DNA of 51,948 nucleotides from Bacteroidota bacterium. Lineage in GTDB: Bacteria; Bacteroidota; Ignavibacteria; UBA10030; SZUA-254. Positions 37,349 to 46,455 of this stretch are shown here, piece after piece. Every line of letters begins with the position of its first letter. Within the stretch, counting starts at the first letter, position 1. The DNA is taken from contig JAGVIE010000019.1 in assembly GCA_020056225.1 (NCBI GenBank), positions 1-51,948 of the forward strand. The letters are read 5' to 3'. The notes under the pieces were generated by a model that had not been told where the DNA came from, did not search any database, and saw only the letters and a list, made by a program, of their open reading frames with translations. A program made the translations under genes and the position numbers.

Positions 37349-38472
37349 GTAAAATTAAAGTTGGAATTACCGGGCAAAGCGGTTTCATAGGGTATCATCT
37401 CTTTCATTATTTAGCGACCAAGACCGATAATATCGAATTAGTTCAATTCAACGATAATTATTTCTCGCAACATTCGGCTCTCCAGGATTTTGTGAATCAA
37501 TGCGACGCTATTGTTCACCTTGCCGCTATGAACAGGGGAAATGAAATAGAAATTTATGATACTAATATCCGGCTTGTTCAGGAATTAATCTCTGCTTTAA
37601 GATCGACTCCGAAAAATACCCACGTAATTTTTGCTTCATCTGTACAGGAGAACCGTGATAATGTTTATGGAAGATCAAAAAAGGAAGGTCAAATATTATT
37701 TGATGAATGGGCCGCGACATCGAACGGAAGAAGCACAACACTTATCATACCGAATGTTTTCGGAGCATTTTGTAAGCCACACTATAACTCAGCAGTAGCT
37801 ACGTTCTGTTATCAACTCTCGCATGACCAGTCGCCGGAAATTAAAATAGACGCGGAACTTCCCTTGATATATGTGAATGATCTTGTCGATAATATTTATC
37901 GGGAAATAATTTCCAGGCGCGCCGATAAGACAATAAAGATTTTTGTTCCGGAGACTGAACACCGCAAGGTTTCCAATCTACTTCATCAGTTGCTTAATTT
38001 TAAAAAAGATTACCTCGCGGATGATTTAATCCCGGAGTTAAAAACACCATTTGATGTCGCATTGTTCAATACGTTTAGATCTTATATCGATTATTCATAT
38101 TATCCTCACAAGATTCCTGTTAAAGAAGATGAACGCGGATACCTGGTAGAAAATATAAAATCACAAAGTGCCGGGCAAACTTTTTTTTCTGTTACAAAAC
38201 CAGGGATCATTAGAGGAAACCATTATCACTTTCGTAAATTCGAAAGATTCTGTGTTATATCAGGTGAAGCTGTAATTCGATTAAGAAAAATAGGTACGCA
38301 GGAAGTAGTCGAATATAGAGTATCCGGTGAAGAACCGTCGTATGTAGATATACCTATATATCACACGCACAATATCGAGAATATAGGGAAAATAAAACTA
38401 TTGACTATATTTTGGTGCAACGAATTTTACAATCCAAATGATTCAGACACCTACTTCGAGAATGTCAGATGA
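37345..38472 (+). CDS. capF: Bifunctional UDP-4-keto-sugar reductase/epimerase, CapF-like
   Basis: The 375-aa protein has an N-terminal SDR domain (GITGQSGFIGYHL, 8-20; VYGRSKKEGQ) and a C-terminal cupin-type domain (about 250-370; ITKPGIIRGNHYHFRKFERFC-like, with KPGIIRGNHYH and PIYHTHNIENIG). This two-domain layout is diagnostic of CapF/FnlB. In that family the cupin domain epimerises C3 and the SDR domain reduces the 4-keto group, giving UDP-N-acetyl-L-talosamine. It is coupled by ATGA overlaps to both neighbours, CapE-like and CapG-like. Confidence 0.9.
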   Translation: MSKIKVGITGQSGFIGYHLFHYLATKTDNIELVQFNDNYFSQHSALQDFVNQCDAIVHLAAMNRGNEIEIYDTNIRLVQELISALRSTPKNTHVIFASSVQENRDNVYGRSKKEGQILFDEWAATSNGRSTTLIIPNVFGAFCKPHYNSAVATFCYQLSHDQSPEIKIDAELPLIYVNDLVDNIYREIISRRADKTIKIFVPETEHRKVSNLLHQLLNFKKDYLADDLIPELKTPFDVALFNTFRSYIDYSYYPHKIPVKEDERGYLVENIKSQSAGQTFFSVTKPGIIRGNHYHFRKFERFCVISGEAVIRLRKIGTQEVVEYRVSGEEPSYVDIPIYHTHNIENIGKIKLLTIFWCNEFYNPNDSDTYFENVR

Positions 38473-39632
38473 AAAATAAGAAGAGCAATTTAAAGGTTTT
38501 GACCTTTGTGGGTACACGACCTGAGGTAATACGATTATCTCAAACCATGCTTCTGCTGGATAAATATGTTAACCATGTGGTAGTTCACACGGGACAAAAT
38601 TATACCTATGAATTAAATAAAATATTTATCAAAGATCTCGGCATACGAAAACCGGATTATTATTTAAAAGTTAATACTTCTACGCTCGGTTCGATGATGG
38701 GCGATACCCTGATAAAAGCTGAAAAAGTATTATTAAAAGAAAAACCGGATGCTGTGCTGATTTTGGGAGATACCAATAGTTCGATAGCAGGGATTATGGC
38801 TAAAAGATACAAGATACCGATCTACCACATGGAAGCAGGCAATCGGTGCTATGATCAGAACGTTCCTGAAGAAATCAACCGAAAAATCATAGATCATATT
38901 TCGGATTTCAACTTGGTTTACACCGAACATGCCAGAAGACAATTACTCTCCGAAGGAATTCCGCATCGCCGAATTTATCTTACCGGCTCTCCGATGAATG
39001 AAGTATTGAAGTATTATGAAAAAAAAATAACGCAATCGGCAATTTTAACAAAATTACAGTTAAAGCCGCATGATTTTTTCCTCGTCAGTGCGCATCGGGA
39101 AGAAAATGTCGATAAACCGGAATCATTGCGCTTGATCATCAAGACAATAAATAATATTGCATCTGAATACGGTAAGAAAATAATTATATCAACCCATCCA
39201 AGAACCCTGAAGAGAATACAAGAAGAGGGAAACATAAAGTTTAACAAAAATATTCTCATGCTAAAACCTTTTGGTTTTACAGACTATGTATGGCTGCAGA
39301 TGAATGCAATCTGTACTCTTTCTGATAGTGGAACAATTAGCGAGGAGTCTGCGATATTAGGATTTCCGGCGATTACGATAAGAAATGCAACCGAGCGTCC
39401 GGAGGCTCTCGATGCAGGCTCAATTATTCTTACGGGCATCGATGAGTCGACGATAGCCGATTCAATCAAGCTTGTAATAGATGAAACACGTATTCGTGCC
39501 CCTCAATCGCGGCCCGCAGACTATGGCGTATCAAATACATCATGGAGGGTGCTGAAATTAATTTTAGGTACTGCTAAGTTAAGCAACAAATGGGCTGGTA
39601 TAGAGATTAATCGAAAAATTAAAGATCAGTAA
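38469..39632 (+). CDS. wecB: UDP-N-acetylhexosamine 2-epimerase, CapG/WecB-like
   Basis: The 387-aa protein is a non-hydrolysing UDP-GlcNAc 2-epimerase family member. Visible features are VGTRPEVIRLS (about 15-25), VVHTGQNYTYELNKIF, ILGDTNSSIAG, MEAGNRCYDQNVPEEINRKI, SAHREENVDKPE and LSDSGTISEESAILGFPAITIRNATERPEALD. WecB makes UDP-ManNAc. Placed third after CapE and CapF, this copy is expected to act as CapG/FnlC, converting UDP-L-TalNAc to UDP-L-FucNAc. The three together form the complete known cassette. Confidence 0.9.
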   Translation: MKNKKSNLKVLTFVGTRPEVIRLSQTMLLLDKYVNHVVVHTGQNYTYELNKIFIKDLGIRKPDYYLKVNTSTLGSMMGDTLIKAEKVLLKEKPDAVLILGDTNSSIAGIMAKRYKIPIYHMEAGNRCYDQNVPEEINRKIIDHISDFNLVYTEHARRQLLSEGIPHRRIYLTGSPMNEVLKYYEKKITQSAILTKLQLKPHDFFLVSAHREENVDKPESLRLIIKTINNIASEYGKKIIISTHPRTLKRIQEEGNIKFNKNILMLKPFGFTDYVWLQMNAICTLSDSGTISEESAILGFPAITIRNATERPEALDAGSIILTGIDESTIADSIKLVIDETRIRAPQSRPADYGVSNTSWRVLKLILGTAKLSNKWAGIEINRKIKDQ

Positions 39633-39649
39633 TATTACTTGCTAATATT

Positions 39650-40837
39650 GTGAAATTATTTATTGTTACAGATGAGCCTGTCCCATATGGAATGGCAGCA
39701 ACAAACCGAATGCTCTCACTCTCCAGGGGTCTGGTAGAAGAAGGTATACCGGTTCAAGTTATTTGTATTCGAACGACTGAAAAACGCGAGGAGAATATAA
39801 TAAACAAAAATTCAACCGGTACCATTCAGGGTATTCAGTATGAGTATTCATGCGGAACTACTCTACGAGGAGAAACCTTTTTTAAAAGACGTTATTTGTC
39901 GATGAGGGGAATTTGGTACAGCGTTTTCTTGCTGCGAAAAGCTCAGAGTCAAGATATTCTTATGCTGTATCTAAGTTCGCCATCCCAGGTGATTTTTTAC
40001 TATTTGGCGGCAAAATTATTCGGTTTATATTATATCATAGATAAGAGTGAGTATCCATTCGTCCTAAATAATAAATCAGCAATAGGAAAATTTTATGCGT
40101 ATTTATATACTTCATACATATATAAATTATTCGACGCAATACTTGTAATGACCACACCATTGCAATCCTATTTTGCTAAGAGGATCCGAAAAAATGCAAA
40201 ACTGTTATTAGTGCCGATGACGGTTGAAAGTGCAAGATTTCTGAATAATCAAACTATATCTCCGGAGAGAGATCGTTATATAGCTTACTGCGGTTATCTT
40301 GGTGGAAATAAAGACGGAGTCTCTATCCTTATTAACTCATTTGCTCTTCTTTTAAAAAAAATCAATAATATTAAACTTTATATTATCGGTGATGCTCAGG
40401 ACACAAATGATTTGGAAAACTTACAGGCATTAGTCAAGGAATTAAATATAGAAAAGTATGTTGTCTTTACCGGACATGTATCGCGGGAAGATATGCCGGG
40501 TTATTTATGTCATGCTGCCGTACTCGCCCTTGCAAGACCAACAAGTCTGCAATCACAGGGCGGCTTCCCGACAAAGCTCGGCGAATATCTTTCTACCGGA
40601 AATCCTGTTGTTGTTACGAGCGTGGGAGATATTCCGTTTTTTTTAAAAGACGGAGATAACGCTTTTTTATCCGTTCCCGACAGTGCCGAGGCATTTGCGC
40701 AAAAATTAGAGTATGTTCTTACAAATCCCGAACACGCGAAGCAGGTCGGGATAAAAGGGCGGGAAACGGCGCTTACAAATTTCGATTATAAAGTTCAAGC
40801 AAAACGGTTAGTTGATTTCTTAAGTACAATCTCCTGA
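39650..40837 (+). CDS. GT4-family glycosyltransferase
   Basis: The 395-aa protein has a GTG start and GT-B fold. The N-terminal part opens MKLFIVTDEPVPYGMAATNRMLSLSRGL. The C-terminal donor domain has GYLGGNKDGVSILINSFALL, a VVFTGHVSREDMPGYLCHA segment and FPTKLGEYLSTGNPVVVTSVGD, the last being the E-x7-E-like region of family 4. It begins 17 bases after the 2-epimerase gene and is followed 6 bases later by the CapA-like gene. A retaining mechanism is expected. Donor and acceptor cannot be predicted, although transfer of the locally made L-FucNAc is one option. Confidence 0.85.
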   Translation: MKLFIVTDEPVPYGMAATNRMLSLSRGLVEEGIPVQVICIRTTEKREENIINKNSTGTIQGIQYEYSCGTTLRGETFFKRRYLSMRGIWYSVFLLRKAQSQDILMLYLSSPSQVIFYYLAAKLFGLYYIIDKSEYPFVLNNKSAIGKFYAYLYTSYIYKLFDAILVMTTPLQSYFAKRIRKNAKLLLVPMTVESARFLNNQTISPERDRYIAYCGYLGGNKDGVSILINSFALLLKKINNIKLYIIGDAQDTNDLENLQALVKELNIEKYVVFTGHVSREDMPGYLCHAAVLALARPTSLQSQGGFPTKLGEYLSTGNPVVVTSVGDIPFFLKDGDNAFLSVPDSAEAFAQKLEYVLTNPEHAKQVGIKGRETALTNFDYKVQAKRLVDFLSTIS

Positions 40838-40842
40838 AATGA

Positions 40843-42060
40843 ATGTCGAATAACAGCATCATAGATCAGATTCATAACGAAGAGATTTCCGTCAGGGATA
40901 CCGATTGTGAAACGGTTGATATACTCTTTGCAGGTGATTTCTATATGGGAAACCTTACCCGGGAACTTTGCCGGAAGAACGAATATGAAAAAATATATAA
41001 TGAAGTACTTCCCGCATTAAAGCAAAAGGATCTATCGATTGTCAATTTGGAAAACCCACTCACGGGTGAAGAAAATCCGATTCCCAAGGTCGGTCCGCAT
41101 CTTAATGCGCCGCCGGATTGCATACGTGCAATTCAATATGGAGGATTTGATGCCGTCGCATTGGCAAATAATCATATTCTCGATCATGGCGCTATAGGTT
41201 TGAAAAATACCATTGCCGCTTGTCAGGCGAGACATCTAAAAACCGTAGGTGCCGGACTTTCCTCCGACGAAATCCAAAAACCTTTGATAGTGAATGTAAG
41301 ATCGGTAAGGATCGGATTAATCAACGTTACCGAAAATGAATTTTCAACTATCAGAGACGGCGAAGCCGGAGCAAATGCACTTGATCTTATCTCGGTATAT
41401 CGGCAAATTACCGATGCAAGAAAAAATGCGGATGTACTTTTCATCATTGTTCACGGCGGGCACGAGTTCTATCCGCTGCCCAGTCCGGGAATGGTAAAGA
41501 TGTACCGTCACTTTGCAGACCTCGGGGTAGCGGCAGTCATCGGACATCATCCGCATTGCGCAAGCGGATTCGAGATCTGGAATGGCGTGCCGATATTCTA
41601 TAGTCTCGGTAACTTTGTATTCGATTGGCACGAACCACAAGAGGAGATTTGGTATAAGGGATATTTCGTCAAGTTGACGGTTGACAGTTCGTCGGTGGTT
41701 CGGATGAAAATTTTTCCTTATAATCAATTCAAGGATGATTCGGGTTTGCACTTCATGCAGGGTGTTGAAAAATCGGACTTCCTAAATAAAGTTGCCGAAT
41801 ATTCTGAAATCATTCGGGATAGCTCGGTTTTGGATAAAAGCTGGAAAGAGTTTTGTGATTCGAAAAAGTATGAGTATTTGAAAAACCTCCTCGGTCTTAA
41901 TCGAATTGAAAGTGCATTGTTGAAAAGAGGCATAGGTGCCGGTTATATTTTTCCTCGAAAAGATAAGTTGATACTGCTGAATTTAATGCGTTGCGAGGCG
42001 CACCGTGACGTATCGGTTGAAATATTAAAACAATTAATTTCAGGAGAGAAAATAAAATGA
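40843..42060 (+). CDS. CapA-family (PGA_cap) metallophosphatase-like protein
   Basis: The 405-aa protein is CapA-like. Visible metal-site segments are LFAGDFYMGN (about 27-36), VNLENPLTG, DAVALANNHILDHG (about 103-116), IIVHGGHEFYPLPSP and AAVIGHHPHCASGFEIWNGVPIFYSLGNFVFD (His residues in GHHPH). In Bacillus, CapA belongs to the poly-gamma-glutamate complex, but many paralogues serve other polymers. No signal peptide is visible, so it may be cytoplasmic. It is coupled by ATGA to the ATP-grasp gene, and no CapB or CapC is present. Confidence 0.85.
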   Translation: MSNNSIIDQIHNEEISVRDTDCETVDILFAGDFYMGNLTRELCRKNEYEKIYNEVLPALKQKDLSIVNLENPLTGEENPIPKVGPHLNAPPDCIRAIQYGGFDAVALANNHILDHGAIGLKNTIAACQARHLKTVGAGLSSDEIQKPLIVNVRSVRIGLINVTENEFSTIRDGEAGANALDLISVYRQITDARKNADVLFIIVHGGHEFYPLPSPGMVKMYRHFADLGVAAVIGHHPHCASGFEIWNGVPIFYSLGNFVFDWHEPQEEIWYKGYFVKLTVDSSSVVRMKIFPYNQFKDDSGLHFMQGVEKSDFLNKVAEYSEIIRDSSVLDKSWKEFCDSKKYEYLKNLLGLNRIESALLKRGIGAGYIFPRKDKLILLNLMRCEAHRDVSVEILKQLISGEKIK

Positions 42061-43106
42061 AGGTCGGAATTCATATAGACCCGGATGGAAGTCCGGATAA
42101 AACACTTCTTCGGTATGAAAAAATTCTCGAATTCAACGGAATAAAATATGCACGGATGAACGTTAACCAGCCGGATTTTTGGCAACAAGTTGAGAAACTC
42201 GATTTATTTATATTTGACTGGTATTGGACATCCCGTCAACATCAAATGGCGCCGACCATCCTTTCATTGATAGAGAATGAAATGAATGTAAAATGTTTCC
42301 CGAATCAAAAAACATGGTGGACATACGACGATAAGATAAGAGAATACTATCTTTTAAAGCATCATTCTTTTCCGGTTATCCCGACATGGATATTTTGGGA
42401 TGAAACTTCTGCTCTTGAATGGCTTGATAGTACAGAATTACCGGTCGTTTTTAAATTGAAGGGTGGAGCAGGCTCTGAAAACGTCGTATTAGTAAAAACA
42501 AAGTCTCACGCAGAACTACTTATACATAAAATGTTCGGTAAAGGGATCGTGTCGGGACGTGTGCCCGGCACACTGAATTTAAGAATAAATGACCTTGGTT
42601 ATTTTAAAACTATTAGACGTTATGTGGGAGATCGATTGAGAACGTTACAATTAAAAGATATCTCTCCATTTGAACAAAAGCATAAAAATTATACACTATT
42701 TCAAAAATATTTGGGCGGGAATACATTTGACGCAAGAATAACGACGGTAGGAAACAGGACATTCGGAAGTATTAGATACATGAGAAAAAACGATTTTCGG
42801 GCTTCCGGCAGTGGAAGCAGTAGTTGGGCGAAAAAGGATATCGATCTCCGATGCATCGAAATCGCGCACAGAGTTTCAAAGAAATTGAATTTTCAAAGTA
42901 TGGCGTATGATTTTTTGTTCGACAATGACAACAAACCGTACATCGGTGAGATATCATTCACTTCACCCGATTGGTCTGTCTGGAAGTCACCCGGTTATTG
43001 GGACAATAATTTGGAATGGCATGATGGTCAGTTCTGGCCCCAGTATTGTATCCTTATGGATATGCTGAACCTTCCGGATTTGAAACAGCCTGCAATGGAA
43101 CGGTAA
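42057..43106 (+). CDS. ATP-grasp-type ligase
   Basis: The 349-aa protein is ATP-grasp-like. The N-terminal pre-domain starts MKVGIHIDPDGSPDK. The ATP-binding part has TYDDKIREYYLLKHHSFPVIPTWIF, then FKLKGGAGSENVVLVK (about 136-151) as the flexible glycine-rich loop, and a C-terminal YDFLFDNDNKPYIGEISF (about 282-299) that carries the metal-binding acidic and Asn/Glu residues of RimK-type enzymes. Such enzymes join a carboxylate to an amine using ATP. Partnered with CapA and set between glycosyltransferases, it may attach an amino acid or amide to the polysaccharide; that is inference. It starts by an ATGA overlap. Confidence 0.8.
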   Translation: MKVGIHIDPDGSPDKTLLRYEKILEFNGIKYARMNVNQPDFWQQVEKLDLFIFDWYWTSRQHQMAPTILSLIENEMNVKCFPNQKTWWTYDDKIREYYLLKHHSFPVIPTWIFWDETSALEWLDSTELPVVFKLKGGAGSENVVLVKTKSHAELLIHKMFGKGIVSGRVPGTLNLRINDLGYFKTIRRYVGDRLRTLQLKDISPFEQKHKNYTLFQKYLGGNTFDARITTVGNRTFGSIRYMRKNDFRASGSGSSSWAKKDIDLRCIEIAHRVSKKLNFQSMAYDFLFDNDNKPYIGEISFTSPDWSVWKSPGYWDNNLEWHDGQFWPQYCILMDMLNLPDLKQPAMER

Positions 43107-43113
43107 TATCACG

Positions 43114-44238
43114 ATGAATAACAAAAAGCGAAAAGTGTGTATATTCGGTTCACAGGTAGCTTCGGCGCTTCAAGGGAACGCAATGGGCGGAGCTGAATTG
43201 CAAATGGCGATGCTCGCGAAAACTTTAGCAGAGCATAATATTGAGGTTGTGGTGATCGATAGGGAAGCGAAAGAAGATTTTCAATTTGACCGGAACATTC
43301 AGATTCGATCGATCCCCGGGTGGTACCGGGGGATTCGTGGTCTCAGATTTTTCACACATCGAGTTCCCAATTTTATCAGGACTCTAAGAAATATTCACGC
43401 ATCGCTGTTTTATGTCAGAGGAATATCTTATCTTTTCCTGATACCGCTCTATGTCGCGAAGCGATGTAAAGCGAAGTTTGTTCTTGCGATATCACACGAT
43501 TCGGAATTGTGGCGGTTTCAGGAACGCTTCAAAGTGTTTTATCGTAAGAATTCATCAGTTTGGGATTGGATATCGACCAATATACCGAACGAGGTTGCAG
43601 CCTACTTTCTTGTACGGTTTTGCGATGTATTGCTCGTTCAGCATGAAGAACAAGCACAGAAGGTTTCTTCGCTTGGGAAAAAAGTAATCTTGTTGCCGAA
43701 TATGTTCGATCCAAGGATCGAACATATTTCACGAAACAAATCTAACGGCAATATTGTTATTATTGGAGCATTATCAAACCGCAAGGGATTGGATTTATTT
43801 TTGCCGGTTGTCCAAAAACTCAAACATGTAACGTTCGAGTTTGTAGGGGAAGCAGAAGATATAGAGGGAAATAGAATTAAAGAGCAATTAAAAAAATGTC
43901 CGAATGCGATTTTACACGGTTGGCTCAATCGTGAAGATACGCTCAGGAAAATTGCATCTGCGAAAGCGCTAGTCAATACTTCGCGCATGGAAGGATTCCC
44001 GAACGCATTTATTGAAGCATGGGCGCTGAGAACTCCGGTTATATCGCTTTCTGTAGATCCCGGTAATGTGATTAAAAATCATAAACTTGGTTATGTATGT
44101 AATGGCAATGTTGAATTGCTTGAAGAACTATTACTTAAAGATACATTGGACTTAAACACCGCTCAAATTCAGGATTATGTTTTGAAACGTCATTCTGCTA
44201 AATATACCATCAACGTATTTGAGGATATTATCTCATGA
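43114..44238 (+). CDS. GT4-family glycosyltransferase
   Basis: The 374-aa GT-B fold protein has acceptor-side motif GNAMGGAELQMAMLAKTLAEH (about 20-40) and a donor domain with IIGALSNRKGLDLFLPVV, VGEAEDIEGN and HGWLNREDTLRKIASAKALVNTSRMEGFPNAFIEAWALRTPVI (about 270-312). The last contains the E-x7-E-like pattern of family 4. It lies 7 bases after the ATP-grasp gene and overlaps the next glycosyltransferase gene by ATGA, so the two are likely to be produced together. Sugar specificity is unknown. Confidence 0.85.
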   Translation: MNNKKRKVCIFGSQVASALQGNAMGGAELQMAMLAKTLAEHNIEVVVIDREAKEDFQFDRNIQIRSIPGWYRGIRGLRFFTHRVPNFIRTLRNIHASLFYVRGISYLFLIPLYVAKRCKAKFVLAISHDSELWRFQERFKVFYRKNSSVWDWISTNIPNEVAAYFLVRFCDVLLVQHEEQAQKVSSLGKKVILLPNMFDPRIEHISRNKSNGNIVIIGALSNRKGLDLFLPVVQKLKHVTFEFVGEAEDIEGNRIKEQLKKCPNAILHGWLNREDTLRKIASAKALVNTSRMEGFPNAFIEAWALRTPVISLSVDPGNVIKNHKLGYVCNGNVELLEELLLKDTLDLNTAQIQDYVLKRHSAKYTINVFEDIIS

Positions 44239-45383
44239 CGGATAATATGCCTAAATCCGTACGTGTACTATTCATTGTGGCAAGAATGCCGGTCGGAGGT
44301 GCGGAAACCTTTTTAATAAGCCTGTTGAATCGGTTGGATAAAAATCTGATTCAACCTTTTGTATTCTCCTTGGGATCCGAAGGTGATCCGTTATATCAAA
44401 AAATTCCTCAGGATGTTTTTAAATATGTTCGGGCAAGAAAATGGAGATACGATTTATCGCCGTGTGAATCTATCGGAAGTCTTATTGTATCCGAGAAGAT
44501 TCAGACTGTGGTTTGTTCCGACTATTTTACTTATTTTTATATCTGGAAAATACTCAGGAAACAAAAATTAAATATCCGTGTTATTATCTTGCTGCATGTT
44601 ACAAAACCCAGGCATCTTAAAGAATTTCTTCATGGATTCATTTTTGCTAGAATGTTGTCCGGCAGCGAAGAAATTCTGACTACATGCGAGAATCAGCGGA
44701 AATTCCTTTCCCGTATATTTATGATTCCGCAGAAAAGGTTTGCTGAAATTATATACAACGGTGTTGATACAAATTACTGGACCCTTCCGGCAGACTCACA
44801 GCGAAGGCTAGATCTTAGGAAACAATTCGGTATTCCAGAGAATGCGATTGTGATTATCAATGTAGCCGGATTTCGGAAAGAAAAGAGACACGACCTGATG
44901 GTAAAAGCTTTTCATGAATTATATTTGAAGAGCAGTCGTGAAGATATATATCTGGTATTCGTCGGTGGCGGCGACAGACAGATTCAGGATTCAGCGCAGC
45001 AGTTGGCGCGTCAATATAATTTATCCGGAAAGATAATATTCGCGGGCATACAGGATGATTTAAGATCAATGTATTGGATGGCGGATATTTTTACGTTAGG
45101 ATCGACAAGTGAAACATTTTCTATCGCCGCGCTGGAAGCTATGTCAACCGGTCTCCCGAGTGTGCTGACCGATATTGGCGGAGCAAGCGAGATGATTCAG
45201 ACAAATATCAATGGCGTAATCGTGAAGCCTTACTCATCGCAGGCTCTCGCTTCTGGATGGATGAAATGTATCGAGCTGCTTCCATCCATGGATAACTCTG
45301 ATATCAGGAATGGTGTTGTTGACCGGTTTAATTTGAATAATTGCATTCAATATTACAATCGTTATCTGTCAGGATCAAACTGA
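44235..45383 (+). CDS. GT4-family glycosyltransferase
   Basis: The 382-aa GT-B protein has VARMPVGGAETFLISLLNRLD (about 16-36). The donor domain has GFRKEKRHDLMVKAF, VFVGGGDRQIQDSAQQLA and SETFSIAALEAMSTGLPSVLTDIGGASEMI (about 292-321), with the E-x7-E-like acid pattern. It overlaps the upstream glycosyltransferase gene by ATGA and is followed by the epimerase gene after 31 bases. It is probably one of four transferases that build the repeat unit. Confidence 0.85.
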   Translation: MTDNMPKSVRVLFIVARMPVGGAETFLISLLNRLDKNLIQPFVFSLGSEGDPLYQKIPQDVFKYVRARKWRYDLSPCESIGSLIVSEKIQTVVCSDYFTYFYIWKILRKQKLNIRVIILLHVTKPRHLKEFLHGFIFARMLSGSEEILTTCENQRKFLSRIFMIPQKRFAEIIYNGVDTNYWTLPADSQRRLDLRKQFGIPENAIVIINVAGFRKEKRHDLMVKAFHELYLKSSREDIYLVFVGGGDRQIQDSAQQLARQYNLSGKIIFAGIQDDLRSMYWMADIFTLGSTSETFSIAALEAMSTGLPSVLTDIGGASEMIQTNINGVIVKPYSSQALASGWMKCIELLPSMDNSDIRNGVVDRFNLNNCIQYYNRYLSGSN

Positions 45384-45414
45384 TGTTGAACAAAATATCA
45401 AACAATAACAAATT

Positions 45415-46389
45415 ATGAATATTGTCGTTACAGGTGGCGCAGGTTTTATCGGATCGAATCTAATCGACCGTCTCCTCGAGAATGGACATGCGGTAATATG
45501 TCTCGATAATTTTGACGATTACTACGATCCCGGTGTGAAAGAAAAAAATTTGATTGGAGCACGGAAAAATAAAAATTTCGTGCTTCTTAGAGGAGACATA
45601 CGTGACGAGCAGATACTCGAGAAATGTTTTTCCGAACATCACGCTGATCTTGTAATTCACCTTGCGGCGAGAGCCGGTGTGAGACCCTCACTTGCAAACC
45701 CGCATCTTTATTATGATGTGAATGTTGTTGGAACGCTCAGACTTCTCGAAGCGATGAGAAAATATAAAGTCACAAATCTTATCTTCGGTTCATCTTCATC
45801 GGTTTACGGAAATAATAACAAAATCCCGTTTTCCGAGATCGATCCGGTAGATCATCCGATCTCGCCTTATGCCGCAAGCAAAAAAGCGGCTGAGCTGTTA
45901 TGCCATACATATCATCATCTCTATAAATTCAATATATTTTGTCTTCGTTTTTTTACGGTGTATGGGCAAAGACAAAGACCGGAGATGGCTATTCATCATT
46001 TTGTAAGAAGAATACTCAGCGGAGAACAAATTACACTTTTCGGAGACGGAACAAGCCAGCGTGATTATACATTCATCGAGGATATCATTGATGGAATAAC
46101 GAAATGTATGAATGTGCTTCATGGTTATGAGATTATCAATTTAGGCGAGTCGCAGACAATTTCATTGATCGATCTTATCAAAGTGATCGAAGAACTGACA
46201 GGGAAGAAAGCGGTTATCGATTGGAAACCAATGCAGCCGGGTGACGTGATGAAGACTTATGCAGATATTAGTAAAGCAAAAAAAATACTTGGTTATCATC
46301 CCGGATATTCTATTAGAGATGGTCTGAGCCGGTTTATCGATTGGTTCCAGAACAATCAGGATAAGAGTATTTCTGGGATTCATCTTTAG
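45415..46389 (+). CDS. UDP-glucuronate 4-epimerase-like NAD-dependent epimerase
   Basis: The 324-aa extended SDR has TGGAGFIG (6-13), FGSSSSVYG (about 126-134) and Y152AASK156 as the catalytic Tyr-Lys pair. RFFTVYGQRQRPEMAI with CLRFFTVYGP-like spacing and FGDGTSQRDYTFIEDIIDGI are typical of the UDP-glucuronate 4-epimerase/UDP-glucose 4-epimerase-related group. It would interconvert UDP-GlcA and UDP-GalA, and so supply a uronic acid. No UDP-glucose dehydrogenase is in the window, so UDP-GlcA must come from elsewhere. Substrate assignment is moderate. Confidence 0.75.
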   Translation: MNIVVTGGAGFIGSNLIDRLLENGHAVICLDNFDDYYDPGVKEKNLIGARKNKNFVLLRGDIRDEQILEKCFSEHHADLVIHLAARAGVRPSLANPHLYYDVNVVGTLRLLEAMRKYKVTNLIFGSSSSVYGNNNKIPFSEIDPVDHPISPYAASKKAAELLCHTYHHLYKFNIFCLRFFTVYGQRQRPEMAIHHFVRRILSGEQITLFGDGTSQRDYTFIEDIIDGITKCMNVLHGYEIINLGESQTISLIDLIKVIEELTGKKAVIDWKPMQPGDVMKTYADISKAKKILGYHPGYSIRDGLSRFIDWFQNNQDKSISGIHL

Positions 46390-46455
46390 CCGAATCTGAT
46401 TAGACAGTAGTACCACATGAATAAATAGTTGAAGTATAGCAGGAGAATAAATCTA

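Noticed and set aside
41344-41751. 135-aa minus-strand open frame
   Set aside because: Fully opposite the CapA-like gene, no family motif and no ribosome site.
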